A program made the position numbers and the translations under genes. Shown here one piece after another: positions 1 through 8,087 of a stretch of DNA of 64,000 nt. The notes under the pieces are model-generated. The model searched no databases, was not told the origin of the DNA, and saw only the letters and a list, made by a program, of their open reading frames with translations. Source of the DNA: Acidobacteriota bacterium (GTDB taxonomy: Bacteria > Acidobacteriota > Vicinamibacteria > Vicinamibacterales > Vicinamibacteraceae); contig JADLFL010000040.1 in NCBI GenBank assembly GCA_020845575.1, positions 124,001-188,000 on the forward strand. Direction: 5' to 3'. Position 1 is the stretch's first letter. The number at the start of each line of letters is the position of its first letter.

Positions 1-28
1 CCTGCGTGTGGTGTCCCGCGCCCTGTCG
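1..28. other. Window edge, no gene seen
   Basis: These 28 bases lie beyond the argJ stop. They are too short to assign. The next gene of the arginine operon (argF would be expected somewhere, since none is present in this window) may lie beyond the edge. Confidence 0.5.
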
Positions 29-1237
29 TCAGGTCCGATACTCCGCGTTGATCGTCACGTACTCGCGGCTCAGGTCGCAGGTCCACATCGTGGCTTCCTC
101 GCCGCCGCCAGTGCCGAGGTCCACGCTCACGCTGATGTCCTTGTTCCGCAGGTACTCGGCGGCCTGCGGCGCGCGTTCGTCGAACGGACGCCCGCCCTCG
201 AAGAGAACGACATCGCCGATGCGGACGGCTGCACCCTGGAGATCGAAGCCCACGCCTGCGCGTCCTGCCACGGCCACGAGACGACCCCAGTTCGGATCGC
301 CGCCGTGGATGGCGGTCTTCACCAGCAGCGAGTTCGCGATGGCGCGTGCGGCCTGCTTCGCCTCGTCATACGTGCGCGCACCGGTGACGGTCACCGTCAC
401 GAGCTTGGTCGCGCCCTCTCCGCCGCGCACGATCTCGGTGGCGAGGAAGCGCGCGACTTCGTAGAGCGCATCGGAGAGCAGCGGAGCCTCGGCTTCGCCG
501 ATCGTCACGCCGCTGGCACCGTTGGCAAGCAGCGCCACGCAGTCGTTGGTGGAGCACTCGCCGTCGACGGTGATGGCGTTGAACGTGTGGTCGGTCACCT
601 CCGCCAGCACGCGTTGCAGCAATGGCGCGGGCACTGCCGCATCGCACGTCAGCACGCCGAGCATCGTGGCCATGCGGGGCTCGATCATCCCCGAACCCTT
701 GGAGATGCCGCCGACGCGGAACGTGCCCTTCGGGGTGGTCACCTCCACGGCCCGCTCCTTCGGGAACGGGTCGGTGGTCATGATCGCGTGCGCCGCGCGG
801 GCATGGCCGTCGCGCGACAGGTCGTCTGTCGCGGCGATGATGCCCTGCGTCACGGTGCGCGGATCGAGCTGCACGCCGATCACGCCCGTGGACATCACGA
901 GCACCTCCTCGAGGTCGCACTCCACCGCACGCGCCGTTTCGGCGGCCATGAGGTGCGCAACCTGGCGGCCCTGATCGCCCGTGCAGGCGTTGGCGCAGCC
1001 CGAGTTGATCACGACAGCGCGGGCGTGCCCGCCGGACGCGCGCAGGTGCTCGCGAGAGACGACGATCGGCGGCGCGACGGCCAGGTTCGTGGTGAACACG
1101 GCAGCGGCCGTCGCCGGCGTGTCAGACACGACGAGCGCGAGGTCGAGCCTCTCGGGATTGGCCTTGATGCCGCAGTGCACGCCGGCGGCCCGGAAGCCGG
1201 CCGGCGCGGTGATGCCACCTTCAATGGTCGTGATCAT
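29..1237 (-). CDS. argJ: Bifunctional ornithine acetyltransferase / N-acetylglutamate synthase ArgJ
   Basis: ArgJ moves the acetyl group from N-acetylornithine to glutamate (steps 1 and 5 of the cyclic arginine pathway) and is normally self-cleaved into two chains. The 402-residue product starts MITTIEGG and has the usual family length. A longer upstream reading exists, but it lies inside the preceding GNAT gene in another frame. The ATG at 1237 overlaps that gene's TGA in an ATGA junction, so I chose it. The region after GANDCV-type residues (STNDCVALLANG) and the C-terminal GDPNWGR block are family hallmarks. The nearby GTC-like self-cleavage site reads ATMLGVLTCDAAV. It is the last gene of the minus-strand argC-B-D-A-J run. 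Since ArgJ can start and recycle acetyl groups, the neighbouring GNAT is probably anaplerotic. Confidence 0.93.
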   Translation of the reverse strand: MITTIEGGITAPAGFRAAGVHCGIKANPERLDLALVVSDTPATAAAVFTTNLAVAPPIVVSREHLRASGGHARAVVINSGCANACTGDQGRQVAHLMAAETARAVECDLEEVLVMSTGVIGVQLDPRTVTQGIIAATDDLSRDGHARAAHAIMTTDPFPKERAVEVTTPKGTFRVGGISKGSGMIEPRMATMLGVLTCDAAVPAPLLQRVLAEVTDHTFNAITVDGECSTNDCVALLANGASGVTIGEAEAPLLSDALYEVARFLATEIVRGGEGATKLVTVTVTGARTYDEAKQAARAIANSLLVKTAIHGGDPNWGRLVAVAGRAGVGFDLQGAAVRIGDVVLFEGGRPFDERAPQAAEYLRNKDISVSVDLGTGGGEEATMWTCDLSREYVTINAEYRT

Positions 1238-1839
1238 CGATGCAGGACGAGGACGGAGGACTCCGCGGTGCGGGGTTGAGCCGCGCGACGGCTGGTGCGC
1301 ACGGCAGACATGCTGCCGACCTGCGTGCCTCGCAGCGGCAGCGCGACGGCGTACTGCCCGCACGTCCGGAACTTCGGACACGCCACGCAGTCTGTCGCAA
1401 TCTTCTCGGGCAGCCACGTGTGCGGCACGATCGTGAAGCCGAGGCGCACGAAATGCGCGGCTTCGTGCGTGAACGCGCACAGCGTGCCGAACTGCTCACG
1501 GCGCGCCGTGGCGCCGAGCGACTCGATCAACGCCGGGCCGAGCCGCTTGCCGCGGTGCGCGGCGTCGATCACCAGCGAACGCACCTCGGCGACGGTGCCG
1601 CTCAGCGGCGCCAGTTCCGCGCAGCCGACGAGCGCATCGCCCGCCACGATCACGAGGAAGCGCTCGGCATGACGGCGCAGGTCGTCGAGCGTGCGCGGCA
1701 GCAGGTGTCCTTCCTCGAGGCTCGCCGTGATCAGGGCCAGCATCGCCTCGGCCTGCGCCGGCGTACCGCGCTGGATCGCGTACCCATCCGGCAACGCGTG
1801 TGCCGGCGCCACCTCGATGGGTGCCAGGGGGACGGGCAT
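1234..1839 (-). CDS. argA: GNAT N-acetyltransferase, ArgA-like N-acetylglutamate synthase
   Basis: This 201-residue single-domain GNAT carries an acetyl-CoA-binding A-motif (VRSLVIDAAHRGKRLGPAL, roughly residues 87-105; the RGKRLG part corresponds to Q/RxxGxG/A). It resembles the short, stand-alone N-acetylglutamate synthases that lack the amino-acid-kinase domain of E. coli ArgA. A Cys-containing stretch near residues 150-163 (DCVACPKFRTCGQYAV) is typical of these short ArgA proteins. Position between argD and argJ, with a 1-nt gap on one side and an ATGA overlap on the other, supports glutamate acetylation as its role. The last 25 residues are poorly conserved-looking and basic. Another acetyltransferase function is possible but less likely in this context. 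Confidence 0.78.
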   Translation of the reverse strand: MPVPLAPIEVAPAHALPDGYAIQRGTPAQAEAMLALITASLEEGHLLPRTLDDLRRHAERFLVIVAGDALVGCAELAPLSGTVAEVRSLVIDAAHRGKRLGPALIESLGATARREQFGTLCAFTHEAAHFVRLGFTIVPHTWLPEKIATDCVACPKFRTCGQYAVALPLRGTQVGSMSAVRTSRRAAQPRTAESSVLVLHR

Positions 1840-1840
1840 G

Positions 1841-3052
1841 TCAGGCTCCTTCGACGGCCGTGAGCGCGGCGTCGAGGCGCGAGATCGCCTCGGCGATCTC
1901 CGCTTCGGTGATCACGTATGGCGGCAGCAGGCGCACCACGCGCTCGGCCGTGCGATTCACGATCAATCCGCGTTCGAGCGCGGCGGGTACCACGGGAGCG
2001 GCGTCGCGGTCGAGCACGAGTCCCTGGATGAGGCCCGCGCCGCGCACGCCGACGACGCTCGGATGCCGATCCGCCAGCGATCGCAACGCGTCGGCGAAAA
2101 TCGGGCCCATGCGCCGCACGTGATCGAGCAGGCCGCCTTCGAGCGCGTCGAGCACCGCGAGCGCCGCACGGCACGCCAGCAGGTTGCCGCCGTACGTCGT
2201 GCCGTGGTCGCCCGCGCTGATCGCATTCGCGACACGCGACGACACGAGTACCGCGCCGACGGGCACGCCGGCGCCGAGTGCCTTGCCGACCGAGATCAGA
2301 TCCGGCGACAGGCCGAGCGTGCGCGAGTGGAACATCTGTCCGGTGCGGCCGAGGCCCGACTGCACCTCGTCGGCGATGTAGAGCGCGCCCGTCTGCTCGC
2401 AGGCGGTGTTGATCGCCGCGACGATCTGCGGCGGCAGCGGACGTACGCCGCCCTCGCCCTGGATCGGCTCGGCGATGATCGCGGCCGTCCTGTCGCTCAC
2501 GGCCGCGAGCAGGTCGGCGGGATCCTCGTTCGACACGAAGCGCACTTCGGGCACCAGGGGCTCGAACGGCGTCCTGTAGTGCTCGTCCCACGTCGTCGAC
2601 AGCGCACCCATCGTCCGGCCGGAGAAGCCACGCTCGAACGCGATGAACTGTGGGCGCGGCGTGCCGGCCGTGTACCAGTACCGTCGCGCGAACTTCAGGC
2701 AGCCTTCGACGGCCTCGGTGCCGCTGTTGCAGAAGAACGCACGCGCGAGGCCCGACGCCTTCGCGAGACGCTCGGCCACCACGCCCTGGTACGGGTGGAA
2801 GAACAGATTCGACGTGTGGACCAGTTCACCGACCTGCTCGCGCACGGCAGCAACCAGTGCGGGATGCGTGTGCCCGAGCACGTTCACCCCGATGCCCGAC
2901 AGCATGTCGAGATAGCGCGTGCCGTCGTCGGCCACGAGCCATACGCCCTCGCCACGCACGAACACCACCGGCTGACGCCTGTACGTCTGGAGGACGTAGG
3001 CGGCTTCAGTGGCCTGGACGGTGGTGGCAGCGGTGGCGGAAGCAGATGACAT
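1841..3052 (-). CDS. argD: Acetylornithine aminotransferase ArgD
   Basis: ArgD is a class-III PLP aminotransferase converting N-acetylglutamate semialdehyde to N-acetylornithine, with glutamate as amino donor. The 403-residue product has family-standard length. Visible motifs are FFCNSGTEAVEG (PLP phosphate binding), IIAEPIQGEGGV, LYIADEVQSGLGRTG (the Asp that contacts the pyridine nitrogen), and VGKALGAGVP with the Schiff-base Lys. The C-terminal half ends in RLLPPYVITEAEI. The start at 3052 gives a short polar leader before AYVLQTYRRQPV. A 59-bp gap separates it from argB upstream, and only 1 nt separates it from the GNAT gene downstream, which suggests one transcript. Confidence 0.95.
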   Translation of the reverse strand: MSSASATAATTVQATEAAYVLQTYRRQPVVFVRGEGVWLVADDGTRYLDMLSGIGVNVLGHTHPALVAAVREQVGELVHTSNLFFHPYQGVVAERLAKASGLARAFFCNSGTEAVEGCLKFARRYWYTAGTPRPQFIAFERGFSGRTMGALSTTWDEHYRTPFEPLVPEVRFVSNEDPADLLAAVSDRTAAIIAEPIQGEGGVRPLPPQIVAAINTACEQTGALYIADEVQSGLGRTGQMFHSRTLGLSPDLISVGKALGAGVPVGAVLVSSRVANAISAGDHGTTYGGNLLACRAALAVLDALEGGLLDHVRRMGPIFADALRSLADRHPSVVGVRGAGLIQGLVLDRDAAPVVPAALERGLIVNRTAERVVRLLPPYVITEAEIAEAISRLDAALTAVEGA

Positions 3053-3111
3053 GGGAACCTCGGGAATGTCAGGATTTCAAGAGTTCAGGATTTCACGATT
3101 GCAGGGAAGGT

Positions 3112-3900
3112 TCAGCGGATGCTGGTGCCGCGGCGTTCGACGATCGACGGGGCCGTCCGGCCGTCGACGATGGTGACGGTGGCGACGCCACGGGCATGAG
3201 CCGTGGTGGCGGCGCGGAGTTTGGCGATCATGCCTGCCGACGCCGTGCCGTCCTGCATCAGCGCGTCGGCCTGCGCCGGCGTCAGCGATGCGATGGTCTG
3301 TCCCGCGCCGTCGAGTACGCCGGCCGTGCCGCCGACGAGCAGCAACTCACGTGCACCGATGGCGGCGGCCACGTGCGCGGCGAGCGTGTCGGCATTCACG
3401 TTCAGCACGCCATCGCCTGCGGACACGCCGAGACTGGCAATCACGGGCACGTAGCCTCCTGCGACCAGGTGCGACACGACGTTGGCGTCGGCCGTGGCGT
3501 CGGGTTCGCCGACCAGTTCGAGATCCACCTGTTCACCGGCGGCGGTCACGTGTGCCGCCACGCGCGTCGATCGCGCGAGCGCCGCATCGACGCCCGTCAG
3601 GCCGACAGCCTTCAGACCGAGACCGACAAGGTGCGCCACGAGCCGCGTGTTGATCGTGCCCGCGAGCACCGCGACCACGGCGTCGAGCGTGCGCGCGTCG
3701 GTGATGCGCAAGCCATCCACCGATCGCTTCGCCACGCCGCGACGCGCGAGCTCCGCGTCGATCTCGCGCCCGCCGCCGTGCACGACCACGAGCGGGCCCT
3801 GCGCGGCGATGGTCACGAGCGCCTCGCCGACCGCGGCGATCCGCTCCGGCGTCTCGACGAGTTCGCCGCCGAACTTCACGAGCACCGGCGCGGTGCTCAC
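3112..3900 (-). CDS. argB: Acetylglutamate kinase ArgB
   Basis: ArgB phosphorylates N-acetylglutamate, the second step of arginine synthesis, and belongs to the amino-acid-kinase fold. The 262-residue chain begins with VLVKFGGELVE (ATP phosphate-binding KxGG), followed by VVVHGGGREID and the substrate-binding region. A later NVNADTLAAHVA segment and the GTASAGMIAKLRAA segment match the Mn/MK-containing nucleotide-binding C-lobe of the family. The N-terminal helix that allows hexamer formation and arginine feedback inhibition in some ArgB enzymes is absent, so feedback control may sit elsewhere. It overlaps the 3' end of argC by 4 nt. Confidence 0.94.
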   Translation of the reverse strand: MSTAPVLVKFGGELVETPERIAAVGEALVTIAAQGPLVVVHGGGREIDAELARRGVAKRSVDGLRITDARTLDAVVAVLAGTINTRLVAHLVGLGLKAVGLTGVDAALARSTRVAAHVTAAGEQVDLELVGEPDATADANVVSHLVAGGYVPVIASLGVSAGDGVLNVNADTLAAHVAAAIGARELLLVGGTAGVLDGAGQTIASLTPAQADALMQDGTASAGMIAKLRAATTAHARGVATVTIVDGRTAPSIVERRGTSIR

Positions 3901-4898
3901 AGCAGCCCTTCCTCGATCGGCAGGCCGTACATCAGGTTGAACTGCTGGACGGCCTGACCGGCCGCGCCCTTCAGCAGGTTGTCGAGCACAGCCACGACGA
4001 TCAGGCGGCCCGTCACTTCATCCACCTTCCAGCCGATGTCGCAGAAGTTCGTGTGCGCGACGTGCTTGATCTCGGGCAGTCGATCGCCGGTGAGCCGCAC
4101 GAAGAACGCGTCGGCGTACGCGGCGGTCATCGCCTCCTGCACCTGTGCGGCCGTGACGCCCGGCGTCAACCGCGCATACGTCGTCGACAGGATGCCGCGA
4201 TCGAGGGGCACGAGGTGCGGCGTGAACGTGACGCGCAGGCCGAGCGCCTGTTCCATCTCCGGCGTGTGCCTGTGACCGAACAGCGCGTACGCCGCCACGC
4301 TGCCGTGGTTCTCCGAGAAATGCGTGCGCTCGCTCGCACCCTTGCCGGCCCCGGAGACGCCGGACTTGGCGTCGACGATGACGTCGCCCTGCAGCAGGTT
4401 CGCCTGCGTGAGCGGCAGGAGTGACAACAGGGCGGCAGTCGGGTAGCAGCCAGGGCAGGACACCAGTCGCGCCGACGGCAGGAGCGCCGCGTCGAACTCC
4501 GGCAGGCTGTACACGGTGCCGTCGGGCATCGGGTCCGGCGTGGACGGATAGAACCGCGACCGCAGGGCCGGATCCTTCAGGCGGAAGGCACCCGACATGT
4601 CGATCACGCGATGCCCGCGCGCCAGCAGTTCGGTCGCGCTCGTAGCCGCGAAGGCTTCCGGGGTTCCGAGGAACACGACGTCGCAGCCTGCGAGCGCGTC
4701 GGGGCTGTAAGCCGTGACCTGTCCGTCCCAGATGCGCGCCAGGCCCGGCAGGGTGCGGGGCTGATCGGCTTGACTCGATCCGAGCGCGACCTTCAGGTCG
4801 GCCGCCGGGTGTCTGGCGAGGAGTCGCACGAGTTCCTGGCCGCCGTATCCCGTGGCGCCCACCACTCCGACTCCGATGCGTTGCGTCCCCTCAGTCAT
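3897..4898 (-). CDS. argC: N-acetyl-gamma-glutamyl-phosphate reductase ArgC
   Basis: ArgC performs the NADPH-dependent reduction of N-acetylglutamyl phosphate to the semialdehyde. The 333-residue product has the N-terminal dinucleotide loop VGVVGATGYGGQELVRLL and the active-site cysteine motif SCPGCYPTA. The C-terminal half carries HRHTPEMEQ and VTFTPHLVPLDRGILST, which are typical of type-1 ArgC. I chose the ATG at 4898 because an ARG-box-like palindrome lies directly before it. An in-frame ATG at 4925 would add nine residues and would put the operator inside the gene. It is the first gene of the minus-strand biosynthetic run and divergent from argR. Confidence 0.94.
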   Translation of the reverse strand: MTEGTQRIGVGVVGATGYGGQELVRLLARHPAADLKVALGSSQADQPRTLPGLARIWDGQVTAYSPDALAGCDVVFLGTPEAFAATSATELLARGHRVIDMSGAFRLKDPALRSRFYPSTPDPMPDGTVYSLPEFDAALLPSARLVSCPGCYPTAALLSLLPLTQANLLQGDVIVDAKSGVSGAGKGASERTHFSENHGSVAAYALFGHRHTPEMEQALGLRVTFTPHLVPLDRGILSTTYARLTPGVTAAQVQEAMTAAYADAFFVRLTGDRLPEIKHVAHTNFCDIGWKVDEVTGRLIVVAVLDNLLKGAAGQAVQQFNLMYGLPIEEGLL

Positions 4899-4915
4899 GT
4901 GAATACTTATGCAGA
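4898..4915. promoter_or_regulatory. ARG-box-like operator before argC
   Basis: The 18-mer TGTGAATACTTATGCAGA matches the ArgR/AhrC operator plan (two TGAAT-type half-sites in inverted order with a 4-bp spacer) except for one base in the second half-site and one in the spacer. It touches the argC start codon. ArgR is encoded 120 bp away. Binding is inferred from pattern only. Confidence 0.6.
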
Positions 4916-5016
4916 AAGACGCCAAGTATGGCGCTGTGGTCAGACAACTGCAAGAGAAATCTTTCAGGTGATTACAGCGGCATACGCGCAGGGCTGGCGC
5001 GGCCGCCCCGTCGTGC

Positions 5017-5037
5017 TAGACTGCATATCTCTGCATA
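5017..5037 (+). promoter_or_regulatory. argR promoter -10 (TAGACT) overlapped by a second ARG-box-like palindrome
   Basis: A TAGACT hexamer at 5017-5022 fits a -10 element. From 5020 to 5037 runs a TGCAT-ATCT-CTGCA palindrome with the same half-site layout as the box in front of argC. It ends at the base before the argR ATG. The arrangement is what an autoregulated argR promoter would look like. Confidence 0.55.
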
Positions 5038-5520
5038 ATGATGAAAGGCACGAGACACGGCGTCATCCGTGACGTCATCCAGCGTGAGAGCATCACCAGC
5101 CAGGAGATGCTGCGGCAGCGGTTGCGGGCCGAGGGCGTCGAGGTCACGCAGGCGACGCTGTCGCGCGACTTGCGCGAGATGGGCGTCGTCAAGCGGGCCA
5201 GCGACGGGGCGTATCAGCGGCTCGTGGCGGGCAGCCTGTCGGCGGGCGATGCGATCGGTGCGCTCCAGCGCACCACCGCAGAGTTCCTGCTGCGCGTGGA
5301 TCGGTCCGAGCAGCTCGTGGTGCTGCGGACCGACTCCGGGCAGGCGGCATTGCTGGCCATCGCGATCGATCGTGCGGCGCTGACCGAGGTGCTCGGCACC
5401 GTGGCTGGCGACGACACCATCCTGGTGATCTGCCGAGGCGCGGAGGCGGCCGAGGCGTTCCTGCAACGACTCGAGACGTGGCGCTCCGGCGCATCGCTTC
5501 GCGTGGCGGCGTTCCGGTAA
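5038..5520 (+). CDS. argR: Arginine repressor ArgR
   Basis: ArgR is the hexameric arginine-sensing regulator of arginine genes. The 160-residue product has the N-terminal winged helix-turn-helix with the family signature VTQATLSRDLREMGVVK (residues about 36-52), then the C-terminal oligomerisation and arginine-binding domain with LLRVDRSEQLVVLRT and IAIDRA. The C-terminal segment GTVAGDDTILVICRG corresponds to the GT(I/V)AGDDTI/L motif, whose adjacent Asp residues bind arginine. Two ATGs occur in tandem (5038 and 5041). It is divergent from argC and is followed after 15 bp by the argG-like gene. Confidence 0.94.
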   Translation: MMKGTRHGVIRDVIQRESITSQEMLRQRLRAEGVEVTQATLSRDLREMGVVKRASDGAYQRLVAGSLSAGDAIGALQRTTAEFLLRVDRSEQLVVLRTDSGQAALLAIAIDRAALTEVLGTVAGDDTILVICRGAEAAEAFLQRLETWRSGASLRVAAFR

Positions 5521-5535
5521 GGACGGAAACGACAC

Positions 5536-6564
5536 ATGACACAGCAACGGGTGGTGCTCGCCCATGCGGGCGATGCCGCCACGCTCTGCGCGATTCCCTG
5601 GCTCGCGCGAGAGGCGGAAGTGGTCACCGTGACGGTGGACGTCGGGCAGGGCGAGAGCCTGCTGGCCGTGCGCGAACGTGCGCTCGAAGCGGGCGCGGTC
5701 CGCGCGCACGTGCTCGACGCGCGCGACGCCTTCGCGCAGGACGCCGTGCTCCCGGCGCTGCGCGCGGGCGCGATCGGTTTCGACGGCGATCCGCACGCCG
5801 CGGTACTCGCGCTCCCCATCGTGGCGTCGCAGGTGGCCATCGTGGCAGCGATGGAGCAGGCCGACGCGCTCGCGCATGGCGGCAGCGGCCAGGCGGCCGC
5901 ACGCATGTCTCGATTGCTGGCGGCCGTGTCGCGCATCCCGGTGCTGCCGGGCGTGGAGACGATGCCGGTCGACGCGCGGCAGGCGGCAGTCAGAGTGCTG
6001 CAACTCGATACGGAGGCGGGACCCGTCGCCCGCGCCACGCTCTGGGGCCGCTCGATCGCCGTCGACGGATCGCTCGACGCCCCGCTGGACGAGGCGAAGT
6101 TCTCGCAGACGCGTGCGGCACTCCGTGCCTCGGAGGCTCCGGCCACCGTGGAGATCGGCTTCGACGCCGGCACGCCGCGTCGCGTGAACGGCGTGACGAT
6201 GTCGCTCGTCGAGTTGCTGAGCAGTCTCGATACGATCGCGGCGGCGCACGGCGTGGGCCGCGTGGACGTGCTCGTGCCCGAAGGCAATGGCGTGCGACGG
6301 GAAGTGGCCGAAGCGCCGGCTGCGACCGTGCTCCAGATCGCCTTCCGCGAACTCGAATCCCTCACGATGCCCTGGTCGCTCCGCACGCTCCGTCGTCGTC
6401 TCGCCGAAACGTACGTCGACCTGCTGCGCACCGGCGACTGGCACGGCGCCACGCGCGACGCCATCGACGCCCTCGCCGACAGGGCCCTGCGTCACGCCAC
6501 GGCCACGATCCGCTTACGCTTCTACAAAGGCAGCGTGCAGGTGGTGGGGCGGAATGCCGAATGA
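5536..6564 (+). CDS. argG: Argininosuccinate synthase-like protein with degenerate ATP loop
   Basis: The 342-residue product aligns in order with argininosuccinate synthase: VVLAHAGDAATLCAIPWL at the N-terminus, VTVDVGQGE, then LWGRSIAVDGSLD. The C-terminal half follows with RRVNGVTMSLVELLSSLD, AHGVGRVDV, ELESLTMPWS and RLRFYKGSVQVVGR. It is about 60 residues shorter than the usual 400. The PP-loop SGGLDTS reads AGDAATL (residues 11-17), the ATGKGNDQVRFE block reads GGSGQAAARMS, and the REWDL region is gone. By family knowledge these changes should abolish citrulline adenylation, so catalytic activity is doubtful. Position between argR and argH nevertheless marks it as the cluster's argG. Its stop codon lies inside a heptamer array. 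It could be a regulatory or structural paralogue, or a divergent enzyme with a different activation mechanism. Confidence 0.72.
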   Translation: MTQQRVVLAHAGDAATLCAIPWLAREAEVVTVTVDVGQGESLLAVRERALEAGAVRAHVLDARDAFAQDAVLPALRAGAIGFDGDPHAAVLALPIVASQVAIVAAMEQADALAHGGSGQAAARMSRLLAAVSRIPVLPGVETMPVDARQAAVRVLQLDTEAGPVARATLWGRSIAVDGSLDAPLDEAKFSQTRAALRASEAPATVEIGFDAGTPRRVNGVTMSLVELLSSLDTIAAAHGVGRVDVLVPEGNGVRREVAEAPAATVLQIAFRELESLTMPWSLRTLRRRLAETYVDLLRTGDWHGATRDAIDALADRALRHATATIRLRFYKGSVQVVGRNAE

Positions 6565-6586
6565 CGAATGCCGAATGGCGAATGCC
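6552..6586 (+). repeat. Five tandem heptamers (GAATGCC family)
   Basis: Five consecutive 7-bp units read GAATGCC, GAATGAC, GAATGCC, GAATGGC, GAATGCC. The second unit supplies the TGA stop of the argG-like gene. Related arrays occur at 22028-22055 (inverted) and 22468-22495. Confidence 0.9.
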
Positions 6587-6623
6587 GGGAACGTCCTTCA
6601 AGCCGTAAGCTGTGACTGAATCA

Positions 6624-8003
6624 ATGTCGAATCTGTGGTCGGGTCGTTTTGCCAGTGCTCCGGATCAGGACGTGTTCGCGTTCGGGGCGTCGTTTGCCTT
6701 CGACCGTCGTCTCTTCGACGACGATGTGGAGGGGAGTCGGGCGTGGTCGGAGGCGTTGCTGCGGGCGGGTGTCCTGTCCGCCGACGAGCAGCGCGCGCTC
6801 GACGAGGCGCTGACGGCGCTGCGCGAGGCGGCCGCCGCCGATCCCGCGTTCGTGTCGGGAGACGATGAGGACGTCCACGCGTTCGTCGAACGTCAGCTCG
6901 TGGCGCGTGTCGGCGCAACGGGCAAGCGTCTGCATACTGGACGTTCGCGCAACGAACAGGTGTCCCTCGACCTGCGCCTCTATCTCCGTCGCCGCATACG
7001 TGATCTGCAACGGCGCCTGCTGTCGCTCGTCGAGGCGTTCTGCGCGCGTGCGGCCGAAGCCGGAGACGCGCCGCTGCCGGCGTACACGCACCTGCGCCGC
7101 GCGCAGCCCGTGCTCGAAGCGCACTACTGGCTCGCGCACGCGTCGGCGTTCCGACGTGCGTGCGAGCGGTTCGATGCCGTCTACGCCGAAGCCGACGCGT
7201 TGCCGCTCGGCTCTGGCGCCATCGCCGGCAACTCCTTCCCGATCGACGTCGAGTTCCTTCGCACGCGTCTCGGGTTCTCGCGCGTCGTGGCCAACAGCAT
7301 GGACACGGTGGCCGATCGCGACTTCGTGTCGAGCTTCCTCCACGCGTGCGCGCTCGTGATGATTCACGTCAGCCGCCTGGCCGAGGACGTGATCGTGTAC
7401 GGCTCGGAGGAGTTCGGGTTCTTCGAGCTCGACGACTCGGTGACGACGGGCAGCAGCCTGATGCCACAGAAGAAGAATCCGGATCCGATGGAGCTCGTGC
7501 GCGGCAAGACCGGACGCGTGATCGGGCGGCACACGGGGTGGCTCGTGTCGATGAAGGGCCTGCCGAGCGGATACAACAAGGATCTGCAGGAAGACAAGGA
7601 AGCGGTGTTCGACACCGAAGACACGGTGGCCGGCAGCCTCATGTCGTGCGAGGCCGTGGTGCGGACGCTGCGCGTGCGCCGCGACGTCACGCAGCGCGCG
7701 GCCGGCGGCTTCATGCTGGCCACCGACGTGGCGGACTACCTCGTGCGCAAGGGCCTGCCGTTCCGCGACGCGCACGAACTGGTCGGTGGCATGGTGCGTA
7801 CACTAATCGAGCAGCGGCGCGACATCGAATCGCTCACGCCGGACGACTGGCGCTCCTTCTCGCCGCTGTTTGCCGACGATGTGGTGGAGACCGTGACGCC
7901 GCTGGCCTCGATCGGCGCGCGCCGGACGCCGCAGAGCACCGCGCCCGCCGCCGTGGCGGCTCGCCTGGCCGAGATGCAGGAGTGGATTGCGCGGCAGGGA
8001 TGA
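6624..8003 (+). CDS. argH: Argininosuccinate lyase ArgH
   Basis: ArgH releases arginine and fumarate from argininosuccinate, the last step of the pathway, and belongs to the fumarase/aspartase superfamily. The 459-residue product starts MSNLWSGRF. Hallmarks are GKRLHTGRSRNEQV, the catalytic-loop signature GSSLMPQKKNPDPMELVRGK, LPSGYNKDLQEDKEAVFD and the C-terminal DVADYLVRKGLPFRDAHE. The GTG at 6612 would add four residues, but ATG at 6624 matches the family start. All catalytic signatures are intact, unlike the upstream argG-like gene. So the pathway is presumably functional, and a working argininosuccinate synthase may be encoded outside the window. Confidence 0.95.
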   Translation: MSNLWSGRFASAPDQDVFAFGASFAFDRRLFDDDVEGSRAWSEALLRAGVLSADEQRALDEALTALREAAAADPAFVSGDDEDVHAFVERQLVARVGATGKRLHTGRSRNEQVSLDLRLYLRRRIRDLQRRLLSLVEAFCARAAEAGDAPLPAYTHLRRAQPVLEAHYWLAHASAFRRACERFDAVYAEADALPLGSGAIAGNSFPIDVEFLRTRLGFSRVVANSMDTVADRDFVSSFLHACALVMIHVSRLAEDVIVYGSEEFGFFELDDSVTTGSSLMPQKKNPDPMELVRGKTGRVIGRHTGWLVSMKGLPSGYNKDLQEDKEAVFDTEDTVAGSLMSCEAVVRTLRVRRDVTQRAAGGFMLATDVADYLVRKGLPFRDAHELVGGMVRTLIEQRRDIESLTPDDWRSFSPLFADDVVETVTPLASIGARRTPQSTAPAAVAARLAEMQEWIARQG

Positions 8004-8087
8004 TGTGTTAGTATCCGGTGACCTCCTTTCCGTTGGGTCTGTCGCGGAGATCCCGACCCCCCTGGGACGTACTTCCGGGAGCTGTTG

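Noticed and set aside
4972-6495. Reverse open frame of about 507 codons over argR and the argG-like gene
   Set aside because: Shadow of two recognised genes; composition is random and no motif is seen.
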